A stretch of DNA of 64,000 nucleotides from Microbacterium sp. (GTDB lineage: Bacteria > Actinomycetota > Actinomycetes > Actinomycetales > Microbacteriaceae). Below the pieces are notes generated by a model. It did not search any database. It saw nothing but the letters and a program-made list of their open reading frames with translations, and was not told the DNA's origin. The DNA is taken from positions 8,434 to 72,433 of the forward strand of contig NZ_JAPLAI010000042.1 of assembly GCF_026393345.1 (NCBI RefSeq), in the 5' to 3' direction. A program made the translations under genes and the position numbers. Below are positions 49,423 through 59,551 of this stretch, in pieces. Numbering within the stretch: position 1 is the stretch's first letter; every line of letters begins with the position of its first letter.

Positions 49423-50793
49423 ATGCCTGATCGCACCGATCCGATGACCCAGGACGGCGCCGACGACATCGCGGCGCCGCACGTCGATGCCGCCGGAATC
49501 GACCTTCTCGGGACCCAGACCGCGCAGGTCGCGGTCACCCTCCCGGTAGAACACCAGGACGATGACCTCGTCGAGGACGACCCCGCGCCGATGGCGGCGA
49601 CGCCCGGCGTGACCGCCATGCCGATGGCCGCCGCACCCGGCGTGACGTCTGCGCCCGAGGACGTGCACGACGCCGTCATCGTCGAGGACGAACCCGAGCG
49701 ACCGCTGACCCGCCCGGGCGCGGCGCCGACGGGACCCGCCTCCGGGCCGGAGTCCGCTCCGGCTCCGGTCTTGCGGCGGCACCACACCGAGACCAGCCCC
49801 GTCACCCTGACCGCCGTGCGGGTGGGGGAGCGGGAGGCCGACCGGGAGACCCCTGACCTTCTCACCGACGGTCGCCTGGTGGAGCGGACCCGGCTGCCGA
49901 AGACCGAGCCCTCCGGCGCCTGGCCGCACCTGCTGTACACGCTGAGCGGACGCCGGATCAACCTCGGCGACAGCCGCAAGGCGCGTGAGCGCAAGGCGCT
50001 CGACGCCCGCATCGCCGTTCCTCTGGACGGGCGCGCACGGTTCGTCGCCGTCCTCTCCCGCAAGGGCGGCGTCGGCAAGACGACAGTGACGACGCTGCTG
50101 GGGATGGCCCTCGCGGACGCGCGCGAAGACCGCGTCATCGCGGTGGACGCCAATCCCGACCGCGGCACGCTCGCCGACCGGATCGGCGGCACGCCCGGTA
50201 AGACCGTGCGGGACCTGTCCCGCGCCCGCGCGGAGGTGCACGGGTTCACCGAGCTGTCGGCGATGGTCGCCCGCGACCACACCCGCCTCGACGTGCTCGC
50301 CTCCGACGCCGACCCGAGGGTGTCCGACGCGTTCAGCGACGACGACTACCGGGACGTCGCCGAGCTCGCCGCGCACTATTACTCGATCGTGCTGACCGAC
50401 ACCGGCACCGGCATCGTGCACTCCGTCATGGATGCCACGCTCGACGCCGCCGACGCGATCGTGATCGTCGCAGGTCTCAGCGTGGACGAGGCCCGCCTGG
50501 CCTCCGAGACCCTCACGTGGCTCGAGACGAACGGGTACACGGATCTGGCGCGTCGCGCCGTCGTCGTTCTGAACACGTCGCGCCCCGGCACCCCGCTCGT
50601 CCGCGCCGCCGAGGTGGAGGAGCACTTCCGCAGTCGCGTCCGCGCCGTCGTCCGCCTGCCCTACGACGCTCTCGTCGCCGCGGGCGGCGCCATCGCGTTC
50701 GCCGAGCTGGAACGCGACACCCGGCAGGCCTCCCGTGAACTCGCGGCGACGGTCGTCGAGGGCCTGTCCGGTTCGGCCGTGACGGCAGCGTGA
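49423..50793 (+). CDS. MinD/ParA-like ATPase with long disordered N-terminus (EspI-like architecture)
   Basis: Acidic/Pro-rich N-terminal ~180 aa, then [50 protein letters not shown]. Confidence 0.85.
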   Translation: MPDRTDPMTQDGADDIAAPHVDAAGIDLLGTQTAQVAVTLPVEHQDDDLVEDDPAPMAATPGVTAMPMAAAPGVTSAPEDVHDAVIVEDEPERPLTRPGAAPTGPASGPESAPAPVLRRHHTETSPVTLTAVRVGEREADRETPDLLTDGRLVERTRLPKTEPSGAWPHLLYTLSGRRINLGDSRKARERKALDARIAVPLDGRARFVAVLSRKGGVGKTTVTTLLGMALADAREDRVIAVDANPDRGTLADRIGGTPGKTVRDLSRARAEVHGFTELSAMVARDHTRLDVLASDADPRVSDAFSDDDYRDVAELAAHYYSIVLTDTGTGIVHSVMDATLDAADAIVIVAGLSVDEARLASETLTWLETNGYTDLARRAVVVLNTSRPGTPLVRAAEVEEHFRSRVRAVVRLPYDALVAAGGAIAFAELERDTRQASRELAATVVEGLSGSAVTAA

Positions 50794-50800
50794 GCGCACG

Positions 50801-51292
50801 ATGACGGTCCGACCGATCCGCCTCTTCGGCGACCCCGTCCTCAAGACCCCGAGCGCCCCGGTCGCCGAACTCGACGAGGGTGCCCGCGCCCTGGTGCGCG
50901 ATCTGCTGGACACCGTGGAACTCCCCGGCCGCGCCGGGGTCGCCGCCCCGCAGATCGGGGTGGGTCTGCGCGCCTTCAGCTACAACATCGACGGCGACAT
51001 CGGCTACGTGCTGAACCCGGTGCTCGCGGAGGTCTCCGGCGAGCCTGAACTCACCGGCGAGGGCTGCCTCTCCGTCCCCGGGCTCTGGCACGACGTGCTG
51101 CGCTACCCGTGGGCGCGGGTCGTCGGGATCGACCTCGACGGCAACGAGGTGGTGCTGGAGGGCACGGGCCTCCTGGCGCAGGCGCTGCAGCACGAGACGG
51201 ACCACCTCGACGGCCTCCTCTACCTCGACCGGCTGGACAAGGAACGGCGCCGCGTGGCGCTGCGCGAAGTGCGCGAGAGCAGCTGGTTCTGA
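50801..51292 (+). CDS. def: Peptide deformylase
   Basis: [47 protein letters not shown]. Confidence 0.96.
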   Translation: MTVRPIRLFGDPVLKTPSAPVAELDEGARALVRDLLDTVELPGRAGVAAPQIGVGLRAFSYNIDGDIGYVLNPVLAEVSGEPELTGEGCLSVPGLWHDVLRYPWARVVGIDLDGNEVVLEGTGLLAQALQHETDHLDGLLYLDRLDKERRRVALREVRESSWF

Positions 51293-51315
51293 CGCCAGGG
51301 CACCTGCCCTGACAG

Positions 51316-51360
51316 ACGGATGCGGCGACCTGCGCCGAAGCGCGAGGCCGCCGCATCCGT
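51316..51360. terminator. Convergent terminator-like stem-loop
   Basis: acggatgcggcg...cgccgcatccgt, 12-bp perfect stem between def and the acyl-CoA synthetase gene. Confidence 0.65.
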
Positions 51361-51369
51361 ATCCCGCCG

Positions 51370-53202
51370 TTACGGCAGCGAGATGTTCGTCGTGTTCTCC
51401 GGCACGGAGTAGATCTCCTCGATCTCATCGGCGAAGTCGTTCAGGATGACATTCCGCTTGATCGAGAGCTTCGGGGTGAGGTGCCCGCTCGCCTCGGTCC
51501 ACTCCGAGTCGAGGATCGTGAACTTGCGGATCGACTCGGCCCGGGAGACGCCGTCGTTGGCCCGATCGATCGCCCGCTGCACCTCGGCGCGGACCTCGGG
51601 GCTCTTGGCCGCCTGCGCCAGCGACATGCTGGCGTCCAGGCCGTTGTTGCCGAGCCAGCTGGGCAGCATCTCCGGGTCGAGAGTCACGAGCGCCGCGATG
51701 AACGGCTTCTGGTCGCCGACGACGACGACCTGACCGACGATCGGGTTACCGCGGATGGGGTCCTCGAGCGCCGCCGGGGCGACGTTCTTGCCACCGGCCG
51801 TGACGATGATCTCTTTCTTCCGGCCGGTGATGGTGAGGAAGCCCTGCGCATCGAACGAACCCAGGTCGCCGGTGCGGAACCATTCGCCGTCGAAGGCGGC
51901 GGCGGTGGCCTCGGGGTTCCGCCAGTACTCGCGGAACACGTTGATGCCGCGCACCTCGATCTCGCCGTCCTCGGCGATGCGGACGCCGACGCCCGGGAGA
52001 GCCGGGCCGACGGTGCCGATCTTGGCGTTCTGCGGCTGGTTCACGGTCGCGGGGGCGGTGGTCTCGGTCAGGCCGTAGCCCTCGAGGATGGTGACGCCGA
52101 GGCTGTGGAAGAAGTGCCCCAGACGCGCGCCGAGCGGAGCGGAACCGGAGATCGCATAGACGACACGGCCGCCCATGGCCTCGCGCAGCTTCGAGTACAC
52201 CAGCCGGTCGAACAGGGCGAACTTGATCTTCATGCCCAACGGGATCTTCTCGCCCTCCTGCAGGCGGCGGGAGTGCTCGACCGCGGTGGCCGCCGCGGTG
52301 CGGAAGATCTTGCCGCGCCCGCCCGCCTCCGCCTTCTGCTCGGCGGAGTTGTACACCTTCTCGAACACGCGGGGAACGGCCAGCAGGTAGGTGGGCTTGA
52401 AGGAGCCGAGCGCGTCGAGGAGGTGCTTGGTGTCGGGCTGGTGCCCCGTCTTCACGCCGGCGTGCACGTTCAGGATCGAGATGAACCGCGCGAACACGTG
52501 CGCCGTGGTGATGAACAGCACCGTGGAGGCGCCGGGGATCTCGACGACCTCGCGCAGCGACTTGGCGGAGTTACGCGAGAGCTCGACGAAGTTGCTGTGG
52601 GTGAGTACACAGCCCTTCGGGCGTCCGGTGGAGCCGGAGGTGTAGATGAGGGTCGCGATATCGGCACCGTTGGCGAGTCCGCGGCGACGCTCGATCTCCT
52701 CGTCGGGCACGTCGGCGCCGGCGGCGGACATGCGGTCGAGGTCGCCGGCGTGCATCTGCCAGCTCTCGCGCACCAGCGGCAGGTTCTCCCGCACCTCGGC
52801 GAGCCGGGCAGCGTGCTCGGCACTCTCGACGAGGCAGGCGATCGCACCGGAGTCGGAGAGGATCCACTCGATCTGGCTGGCGGAACTCGTCTCGTAGATC
52901 GGGACCATGACCGCACCGGCGTAGAACAGCGCGAAGTCGACCAGCGTCCAGTCGTAGGTGGTCCGGGCGAGGAACCCGACCTTCTCGCCGGGCTGGATAC
53001 CCGCGGCGACGAAGCCCTTCGCGAGCGTGATGACCTGGCGCCGGAACTCGGCAGCGGAGATGTCGCGCCAGCCGTCCCCGTCGGGGACCGCGAACAGGGC
53101 TCGGTCGGGCGTTGCCGCGACCCGCTGCTCGAGCAGATCGGTGATGTTGTCGTCCGGTGCAGCGGGGACGATTGCGGGAATGTCGAATTCAACGACGCTC
53201 AT
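51370..53202 (-). CDS. AMP-dependent long-chain fatty-acid-CoA ligase (FadD15-like)
   Basis: IYTSGSTGRPKGCVLTHSNF; GYGLTETTAPATVN; ITGRKKEIIVTAGGKNVAP. Confidence 0.95.
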   Translation of the reverse strand: MSVVEFDIPAIVPAAPDDNITDLLEQRVAATPDRALFAVPDGDGWRDISAAEFRRQVITLAKGFVAAGIQPGEKVGFLARTTYDWTLVDFALFYAGAVMVPIYETSSASQIEWILSDSGAIACLVESAEHAARLAEVRENLPLVRESWQMHAGDLDRMSAAGADVPDEEIERRRGLANGADIATLIYTSGSTGRPKGCVLTHSNFVELSRNSAKSLREVVEIPGASTVLFITTAHVFARFISILNVHAGVKTGHQPDTKHLLDALGSFKPTYLLAVPRVFEKVYNSAEQKAEAGGRGKIFRTAAATAVEHSRRLQEGEKIPLGMKIKFALFDRLVYSKLREAMGGRVVYAISGSAPLGARLGHFFHSLGVTILEGYGLTETTAPATVNQPQNAKIGTVGPALPGVGVRIAEDGEIEVRGINVFREYWRNPEATAAAFDGEWFRTGDLGSFDAQGFLTITGRKKEIIVTAGGKNVAPAALEDPIRGNPIVGQVVVVGDQKPFIAALVTLDPEMLPSWLGNNGLDASMSLAQAAKSPEVRAEVQRAIDRANDGVSRAESIRKFTILDSEWTEASGHLTPKLSIKRNVILNDFADEIEEIYSVPENTTNISLP

Positions 53203-53350
53203 GACGGCAGCTCCTTCGGTACCGGGCAGTCACTTCTGACACCAGAGTCTAGTAGCCCGTGAAACTGAGTCCCACATATTGCCCGCCACGGTATCCGCCG
53301 CGCGGGGGCGACTACGCTAGGTGGGTTGAGTTCTCGGGAAGGGCGGCATC

Positions 53351-54301
53351 GTGCGGGCAGTAGGCATCGACATCGGCGGGACCAAGATCGCCGGTGCCGT
53401 CGTGGACGAGGCGGGCCAGATCGTCGAGCGCGCCCGGGTCGCCACCCCCGCGGCGGTCAGCGGCATCCAGAACATGGTCGCCGACATGATCACGCGCCTG
53501 GCCGGCGGTGAGGATGCGGTCGCCGGTGTGGCTGCTGCAGGGTTCATCGACCGCGACCGGTCGAAGGTGTACTTCGCGCCGAACATCGCCTGGCGCGACG
53601 AGCCACTGCGCGATCACCTGCAGGCGCTCACCGGCGTCCCGGTGCTCATCGAGAACGATGCCAACGCCGCCGGCTGGGCCGAATACGTCTACGGCGCGGG
53701 CGAGGACCTCTCCGACGTCGTGACCCTGACTCTCGGCACGGGAGTGGGCGGCGCCGTCATCATCGACGGCGGCCTGCTCCGCGGCGGCCATGGCATCGGG
53801 GCCGAGCTCGGCCACATCCGGCTGGTGCCGAATGGCCGCACCTGCGGCTGCGGGCAGCGCGGCTGCCTCGAGGTCTACGGCTCCGGTCGCGCGCTGCAGC
53901 ACGAGGCGGAGGAGATCGCCACCGACGCGTCCTTCGGTGTCGGCGCGGCGCTGCGGGGTGTGCGGGACCGGCTCGGCAGCATTCCGGGCGAGGAGATCTC
54001 CCGGCTCGTGACCGAGGGCGACCCGGGAGCCCGCGAGGCGCTCCGGCGGATCGCGGTCGCCGTCGGCACCGCCTGCGGCTCGCTCGCCGCTGTGCTCGAC
54101 CCGCAGCGTTTCGTGATCGGCGGGGGAGTGTCACAGCTCGGCGAGGTGCTCCTCGGCCCGATGCGCGAGGCCTTCGCCGCCGCGATGCCCGCCTACGGCT
54201 CGCGCCCCGTCGCCGACTTCGCCGTCGCGCGGCTCACCAACGATGCCGGGGTGATCGGTGCGGCGGACCTGGCGCGTCGGACGCTGACCGCGGGAGGATG
54301 A
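53351..54301 (+). CDS. ROK family glucokinase
   Basis: AVGIDIGGTKIAGAVVD; LTLGTGVGGAVIIDGGLLRG; CGCGQRGCLEVYGSG. Confidence 0.94.
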   Translation: MRAVGIDIGGTKIAGAVVDEAGQIVERARVATPAAVSGIQNMVADMITRLAGGEDAVAGVAAAGFIDRDRSKVYFAPNIAWRDEPLRDHLQALTGVPVLIENDANAAGWAEYVYGAGEDLSDVVTLTLGTGVGGAVIIDGGLLRGGHGIGAELGHIRLVPNGRTCGCGQRGCLEVYGSGRALQHEAEEIATDASFGVGAALRGVRDRLGSIPGEEISRLVTEGDPGAREALRRIAVAVGTACGSLAAVLDPQRFVIGGGVSQLGEVLLGPMREAFAAAMPAYGSRPVADFAVARLTNDAGVIGAADLARRTLTAGG

Positions 54302-54305
54302 TGCG

Positions 54306-55013
54306 GTGTTCTACTGGCTGATGAAGTACGTGGTGCTCGGCCCGGCGCTGAAGGCCATCTTCCGGCCGTGGATCGTGGGCCGGCGGAACGTCCCGGCCAC
54401 CGGTCCCGCCATCCTCGCCAGTAACCACCTGTCCTTCTCGGACTCCGTCTTCCTGCCGCTCATGCTCGACCGGCCAATGTCCTTCCTCGCCAAGAGCGAC
54501 TATTTCACCGGCCGCGGCCCGAAAGGCTGGGCCACGCGGTTCTTCCTGAAGGCGATGGGCATGATCCCCATCGACCGTTCCGGCGGCAAGGCCTCCGAGG
54601 CGTCCCTCAACACCGGGCTGCAGGTGCTGGGCCACGGGGACCTCCTCGGCATCTATCCGGAGGGCACGCGCAGCCCCGACGGCAGGCTGTACCGGGGTCG
54701 TACCGGCATCGCCCGCATGGCTCTCGAGGCCAAGGTGCCCGTGATCCCGGTGGTCATGGTCGACACCGAGGAGATCATGCCGATCGGCAAGAAGATGCCC
54801 CGCATCGGCCGGGTGGGCATGATCATCGGGGAGCCGCTCGACTTCTCGCGATACGCCGGCTTCGAGGGCGACCGCTTCGTGCTGCGCAGCGTGGTCGACG
54901 AGATCATGGTCGAGCTGCAGCGCCTGGGCGCCCAGGAGTACGTCGACGTGTACGCCTCTTCGGTGAAGAGCCGTCGCGCGCGTCCGGAGGTCGCTCCCGC
55001 GTCGGTAGACTGA
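54306..55013 (+). CDS. 1-acyl-sn-glycerol-3-phosphate acyltransferase
   Basis: ILASNHLSFSDSVFLPL (NHxxxxD); GIYPEGTRSPDGRLYRGRTGIARMAL. Confidence 0.93.
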   Translation: MFYWLMKYVVLGPALKAIFRPWIVGRRNVPATGPAILASNHLSFSDSVFLPLMLDRPMSFLAKSDYFTGRGPKGWATRFFLKAMGMIPIDRSGGKASEASLNTGLQVLGHGDLLGIYPEGTRSPDGRLYRGRTGIARMALEAKVPVIPVVMVDTEEIMPIGKKMPRIGRVGMIIGEPLDFSRYAGFEGDRFVLRSVVDEIMVELQRLGAQEYVDVYASSVKSRRARPEVAPASVD

Positions 55014-55017
55014 CCGG

Positions 55018-56355
55018 ATGCAATCGCTGCTCGACGCGCTCGACCACTGGCGTTCCCTTCCCATCAAGCAGCAGCCGCAATGGTCGGACGACGCTGCCGT
55101 CGCCGCCGTGTCGGCCGAGCTTGCCATCGTGCCCCCGCTCGTGTTCGCCGGCGAGGTGGACAACCTGCGGGATCAGCTCGCCGCCGCCGCATCCGGCCGT
55201 GCCTTCCTCCTGCAGGGCGGTGACTGCGCCGAGACCTTCGCGGGTGCCACGGCCGAGCAGATCCGCAACCGCATCAAGACGGTGCTGCAGATGGCGGTCG
55301 TGCTGACCTATGGCGCGTCCATGCCGATCGTGAAGATGGGGCGGATGGCGGGACAGTTCGCCAAGCCCCGTTCCAGCGACAGCGAGACCCGCGGCGACAT
55401 CACGCTGCCGGCGTACCGCGGCGACATCGTCAACGGATACGACTTCACCGAGGCCTCGCGTCTCGCGGACCCGAACCGGATGCTGAAGGCGTACCACACG
55501 GCCGCATCCACGCTGAACCTCATCCGTGCGTTCACGCAGGGCGGGTTCGCGGATCTCCGCGAGGTGCACAGCTGGAACAAGGGCTTCGCCTCGAACCCCG
55601 CCAACCAGCGGTACGAGGGCCTCGCGAGCGAGATCGACCGCGCCATCAAGTTCATGGAGGCCGCCGGCGCGAACTTCGACGAGCTGCGCCGGGTGGAGTT
55701 CTACACCGGCCACGAGGGTCTGCTCATGGACTACGAGCGGCCGCTCACCCGCATCGACTCCCGCACCGGGACGCCGTACAACACGTCGGCGCACTTCCTG
55801 TGGATCGGGGAGCGCACCCGCGACCTCGACGGCGCCCATGTGGACTACTTCTCCAAGATCCGGAACCCCATCGGCGTGAAGCTCGGCCCGACCACGTCGC
55901 CCGACACGGCGCTGGCGCTGATCGACAAGCTCGACCCGGACCGCGAGCCCGGCCGGCTGACGTTCATCACCCGCATGGGCGCCGGCAAGATCCGCGACGC
56001 GCTGCCGCCGCTGCTGGAGGCCGTCAAAGACTCCGGCGCGACGCCGCTGTGGGTCACCGACCCGATGCACGGCAACGGCATCACCTCGCGGAACGGCTAC
56101 AAGACCCGCCGGTTCGACGACGTGGTGGACGAGGTCCGCGGCTTCTTCGAGGCGCACCGGGCTGTCGGCACCTACCCCGGCGGCATCCATGTCGAGCTGA
56201 CCGGTGACGACGTCACCGAGTGCCTCGGTGGGTCCGAGGCGATCGACGAGGCGACCCTCGCCACGCGGTACGAAAGCCTGTGCGACCCGCGCCTGAACCA
56301 CATGCAGTCGCTGGAGCTGGCGTTCCTCGTGGCCGAGGAGCTCGAGAAGCGCTGA
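55018..56355 (+). CDS. aroG: Class II 3-deoxy-7-phosphoheptulonate synthase
   Basis: FLLQGGDCAETFAGAT; KMGRMAGQFAKPRSSDSETR; WVTDPMHGNGI; GGIHVELTGDDVTECLGG. Confidence 0.95.
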   Translation: MQSLLDALDHWRSLPIKQQPQWSDDAAVAAVSAELAIVPPLVFAGEVDNLRDQLAAAASGRAFLLQGGDCAETFAGATAEQIRNRIKTVLQMAVVLTYGASMPIVKMGRMAGQFAKPRSSDSETRGDITLPAYRGDIVNGYDFTEASRLADPNRMLKAYHTAASTLNLIRAFTQGGFADLREVHSWNKGFASNPANQRYEGLASEIDRAIKFMEAAGANFDELRRVEFYTGHEGLLMDYERPLTRIDSRTGTPYNTSAHFLWIGERTRDLDGAHVDYFSKIRNPIGVKLGPTTSPDTALALIDKLDPDREPGRLTFITRMGAGKIRDALPPLLEAVKDSGATPLWVTDPMHGNGITSRNGYKTRRFDDVVDEVRGFFEAHRAVGTYPGGIHVELTGDDVTECLGGSEAIDEATLATRYESLCDPRLNHMQSLELAFLVAEELEKR

Positions 56356-56375
56356 CCCCGCGCCGCTGACCCCGC

Positions 56376-56432
56376 CGAGACTTCACGTATGTCCCGTATT
56401 TCATCGAAATGCGGGACATACGTGAAGTCTCG
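56376..56432. repeat. 57-bp hairpin 1 (21-bp perfect arms plus inner stem)
   Basis: cgagacttcacgtatgtcccg [tatttcatcgaaatg] cgggacatacgtgaagtctcg; inner atttc-atc-gaaat also pairs. Confidence 0.95.
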
Positions 56433-56522
56433 CGCCGGTGACGGAGCTGTGGACAACACGTACGCAGCGAGGATGCGGTGGACAAGCGCCGCGGACGCCG
56501 CTGAACGGAGCAGCCTCGGGGG

Positions 56523-57494
56523 ATGCCGCATCCACCGTCGCCGCTTCCGCCCGGTCTCACGGACGATCCTTTCGGGTACTCCGAAGCTCGACGTGAGGGG
56601 GTCTCGCGGCGACGGTTGCGCGGCGCGGATCTCACCCATCCGTACCGTGGCATCTACGCGGTCGCGCCGCAGGAGCTCGATACGCTCGCGCGCTGCGAAC
56701 TGCTGCGACCGCTGCTGTCGCCTCGTCAGCACCTCAGCCACCTCACGGCGGCTCGCCTTCTCGGAGTGCCCGTGCCCTTCGCCGCCCGGGGTGAGGAAGC
56801 GCTCCATGTGACGACGACCGCCGGCGCCGCACCGATGCGGCGGCCCGGTGTCGTCGGATGGGAGACAGAGGAGCCGACGCCGTCTGTCGTCATGCTCGGA
56901 ATACTGCCGGTCGCCGCGCCCGCAGACGTCTGGTGCCACCTCGCTGTGCCCGGCGGCGCGGGCGGCGACCCCAAGACGAAACGCAGAGGTCGCCTCAGTG
57001 ACGAGTGGTTGATCGCGGCTGGCGACTATCTGCTCACCGGTCCGGGACGCGGGATGCGGCGGACACCGCTGTGCACGTTCGAGGAGTTGGAGGCCGCCGT
57101 GTCACGACGCCGTGGCATGCGGGGAGTACGTGCTCTCACCCGGGCCCTTCCACGCCTTCGCCGGGGGCCGCACTCCGCGCAGGAATCGCTCCTGCGGATC
57201 GGACTCGTCGACCACGGACTGCCGGAACCGGAGGTCCAGGTACCCGTCATGACCGCCGACGGGCTGCGACATGCCGACCTCGGCTATCCCGAGGCGCGGC
57301 TACTGCTCGAGTTCCAGGGTGATCAGCATCGCACTGACCGACAGCAATGGCTGGCGGATCTCACCCGGGTGCAGCTGTTCGAGGATGCCGGCTTTCACAC
57401 GATCCTCGTGGGCTATGCCGACACCCACCCGCAGATGAGTCCGCTCGCGTCCCGCATTCGGCGCGCTCTCGTTCGGGCTCGCGAGACTTCATGA
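56523..57494 (+). CDS. DUF559-domain (Vsr-like) nuclease-type protein with AbiEi-like N-terminus
   Basis: N-term SRRRLRGADLTHPYRGIYAV; C-term RHADLGYPEARLLLEFQGDQHRTDRQQWLADLTRVQLFEDAGFHTILVGYAD. Confidence 0.82.
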   Translation: MPHPPSPLPPGLTDDPFGYSEARREGVSRRRLRGADLTHPYRGIYAVAPQELDTLARCELLRPLLSPRQHLSHLTAARLLGVPVPFAARGEEALHVTTTAGAAPMRRPGVVGWETEEPTPSVVMLGILPVAAPADVWCHLAVPGGAGGDPKTKRRGRLSDEWLIAAGDYLLTGPGRGMRRTPLCTFEELEAAVSRRRGMRGVRALTRALPRLRRGPHSAQESLLRIGLVDHGLPEPEVQVPVMTADGLRHADLGYPEARLLLEFQGDQHRTDRQQWLADLTRVQLFEDAGFHTILVGYADTHPQMSPLASRIRRALVRARETS

Positions 57495-57538
57495 ATGTCA
57501 CGCATTTCTCGTTGAAGCGGGACATTCATGAAGTCTCG
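57482..57538. repeat. 57-bp hairpin 2 (18-bp perfect arms)
   Basis: cgagacttcatgaatgtc [acgcatttctcgttgaagcgg] gacattcatgaagtctcg; related in sequence and equal in length to hairpin 1. Confidence 0.95.
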
Positions 57539-57543
57539 GCGGA

Positions 57544-59484
57544 TCAGAACGAACCGCTGATACTCAGCGTCACGGTCGTGCCGCGCGGATGGGATGAGCC
57601 CGCGGTGGGGTTCTGCGCCGTGACCTGGGTCACTGCGTCGGGGAACAGGTTCCAGCTCGCGTTGTAGCTGACCTGGAACCCGGCCTTCTCCAGCGCGTTC
57701 TTCGCCTGATCCCGTGTCATCTTCGTCACGTCGGGGACGGCGAACAGCTGCGGCCCCTTCGACACCCGGAGGGTGACCGTCTCGCCGGGACGCCAGTCGC
57801 CGCCACCGTCGCGGGCGACGATGCCGACGACATCGCCCTTGTCGACGTCGTCGCTGAACTCCTCGATCGAGTCGACCTTCATGCCGACGTCCGTCAGCAC
57901 GGACGTTGCCTCGGTCACGCCCATGCCGGAGACATCCGGCAGCGGCCCCTTCGACACGGTGAGCACGGCGGCGTCGCCCTCGTGGACGGTGCAGCCGCCG
58001 GTGCAGTCGACGGCGTCCGTCGCGCCGCGCGGGGTGAGGGATGCGGCGACGACCGTGTCGGGAGCCGCATCCGTGAAGACGTACTGGGGATCACCGACAG
58101 CGACGACCGCTGCCTGCAACGCCGCCGTCGCCTGCGCGACCGGCATGCCGCCGAGCGCAGGGAGATCGTGCGGGGCAGGGCCGAGGGACACGACCACGCG
58201 GACCGTGGATTCCTTGTCGACCCGCGCGCCGCCGTCCGGCTCGGTGCGGATGACGGTGCCCGCCGCGATGTCGAGGCTGTACTCCTCCGCGCGCTCGGCG
58301 ACCAGGCCCTCTTCGGACAGGGCGGCCTGCGCCTGTTCGAACGACAGTCCGGCGACGGCGGGAACGCCCACGAGCGACCCGGGCCCGGAACCGAAGAACC
58401 AGCCGGCGCCACCGGCAACGACCGCGAGGAGGAGGACCAGGGCGAACAGCCAGCCGCCCCGCGTGCTGCGGCGCCGGGTGGCGCGGCGCAGCAGCGTGGC
58501 GTTGTCGGCATCCGGGCTCGTCGCCACGGCACCGGTGAGCGCGGCCGCCGGAAGCGCCTTGGTGAGTTCCCCGGAATCCAGGATGTCGTCGGCTACCGCG
58601 GTTCCCACCGCGAGCGTGCGGGCGACCTGCGGGGCGATGCCGAGTTCCGCCTCGATCTCACGCAACCGACGTAGCATCTCGTCCGCATCGAGCGGGCGGG
58701 CGTCGGGGGAGCGCTCGGTCGCCCAGAGCACCAGCTCGTCGAGCTGCTCCGGCACGCCGGGGTTCTTGGCGCTCGGGCGCGGGACCGAATCGGTCGCGTG
58801 CTGGTAGGCGATCTGCATCGGCTGCTCGCCCTTGTACGGCTGCTCACCGGTCAGCATCTCGTAGAGCATGATGCCGAGCGCGTAGATGTCGCTGCGGGCG
58901 TCCGCGCTGCCGCGGGTGACGAGTTCGGGGGCGAGGTACGCGATGGTGCCGAGCAGCATGGCGCCGCTGGCGGTGTTCGCCGTCGTTGCCCGGGCGAGGC
59001 CGAAGTCGCCGATCTTGATCCGGCCATCCTCGGCGAGCAGCACGTTCTCCGGTTTGACGTCGCGGTGGACGATGTCGGCGCGGTGCGCCGCGGCGAGCCC
59101 GGAGAGGATCGCATCCATGATGGTGATCGTCTGCGGGATGCTGAGCCGCTTCTGCTCGCGCATGAGTTCGCGCAGCGTGATCCCTGGCAGGTACTCCATC
59201 ACCAGGTACGCCATGTCGTCGTCCTGGCCCTGGTCGAACACGTTCACCACGTGCGGATCGGCCAGCCGGGCGGCGGCGCGCGCCTCCTGGATGAACCGGC
59301 TCTGGAATACCGTGTCGTCGCTGAGGTGGCCGTGCATGACCTTCAGCGCGACCCGCCGCTCGAGCCGCAGATCGGTCGCGACGTAGACGGTCGCCATGCC
59401 ACCGCGGGCGATCCGAGCGCGCACGCGGTAGCGGCCGTCGACCAGGCGGCCGATCAGCGGATCCGCGCGCTGGCTCGTGTTCAC
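57544..59484 (-). CDS. PASTA-domain Ser/Thr protein kinase
   Basis: RYRVRARIARGGMATVYVATDLRLERRVALKVM; DIVHRDVKPENVLL; TM then multiple PASTA repeats. Confidence 0.95.
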   Translation of the reverse strand: MNTSQRADPLIGRLVDGRYRVRARIARGGMATVYVATDLRLERRVALKVMHGHLSDDTVFQSRFIQEARAAARLADPHVVNVFDQGQDDDMAYLVMEYLPGITLRELMREQKRLSIPQTITIMDAILSGLAAAHRADIVHRDVKPENVLLAEDGRIKIGDFGLARATTANTASGAMLLGTIAYLAPELVTRGSADARSDIYALGIMLYEMLTGEQPYKGEQPMQIAYQHATDSVPRPSAKNPGVPEQLDELVLWATERSPDARPLDADEMLRRLREIEAELGIAPQVARTLAVGTAVADDILDSGELTKALPAAALTGAVATSPDADNATLLRRATRRRSTRGGWLFALVLLLAVVAGGAGWFFGSGPGSLVGVPAVAGLSFEQAQAALSEEGLVAERAEEYSLDIAAGTVIRTEPDGGARVDKESTVRVVVSLGPAPHDLPALGGMPVAQATAALQAAVVAVGDPQYVFTDAAPDTVVAASLTPRGATDAVDCTGGCTVHEGDAAVLTVSKGPLPDVSGMGVTEATSVLTDVGMKVDSIEEFSDDVDKGDVVGIVARDGGGDWRPGETVTLRVSKGPQLFAVPDVTKMTRDQAKNALEKAGFQVSYNASWNLFPDAVTQVTAQNPTAGSSHPRGTTVTLSISGSF

Positions 59485-59551
59485 GCTCAGAGTCTACGGA
59501 GCCGGAGCGGTGAGCCCGGGGAGCGGCTCGCCCTCACCGCTCGCGGAGTCG

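Noticed and set aside
45945-50282. 1445-aa minus-strand ORF antisense to pyc and the MinD-like gene
   Set aside because: Mirror-frame artefact of GC-rich codons; the plus-strand pyc has full family motifs, while the antisense translation has no recognisable domains.
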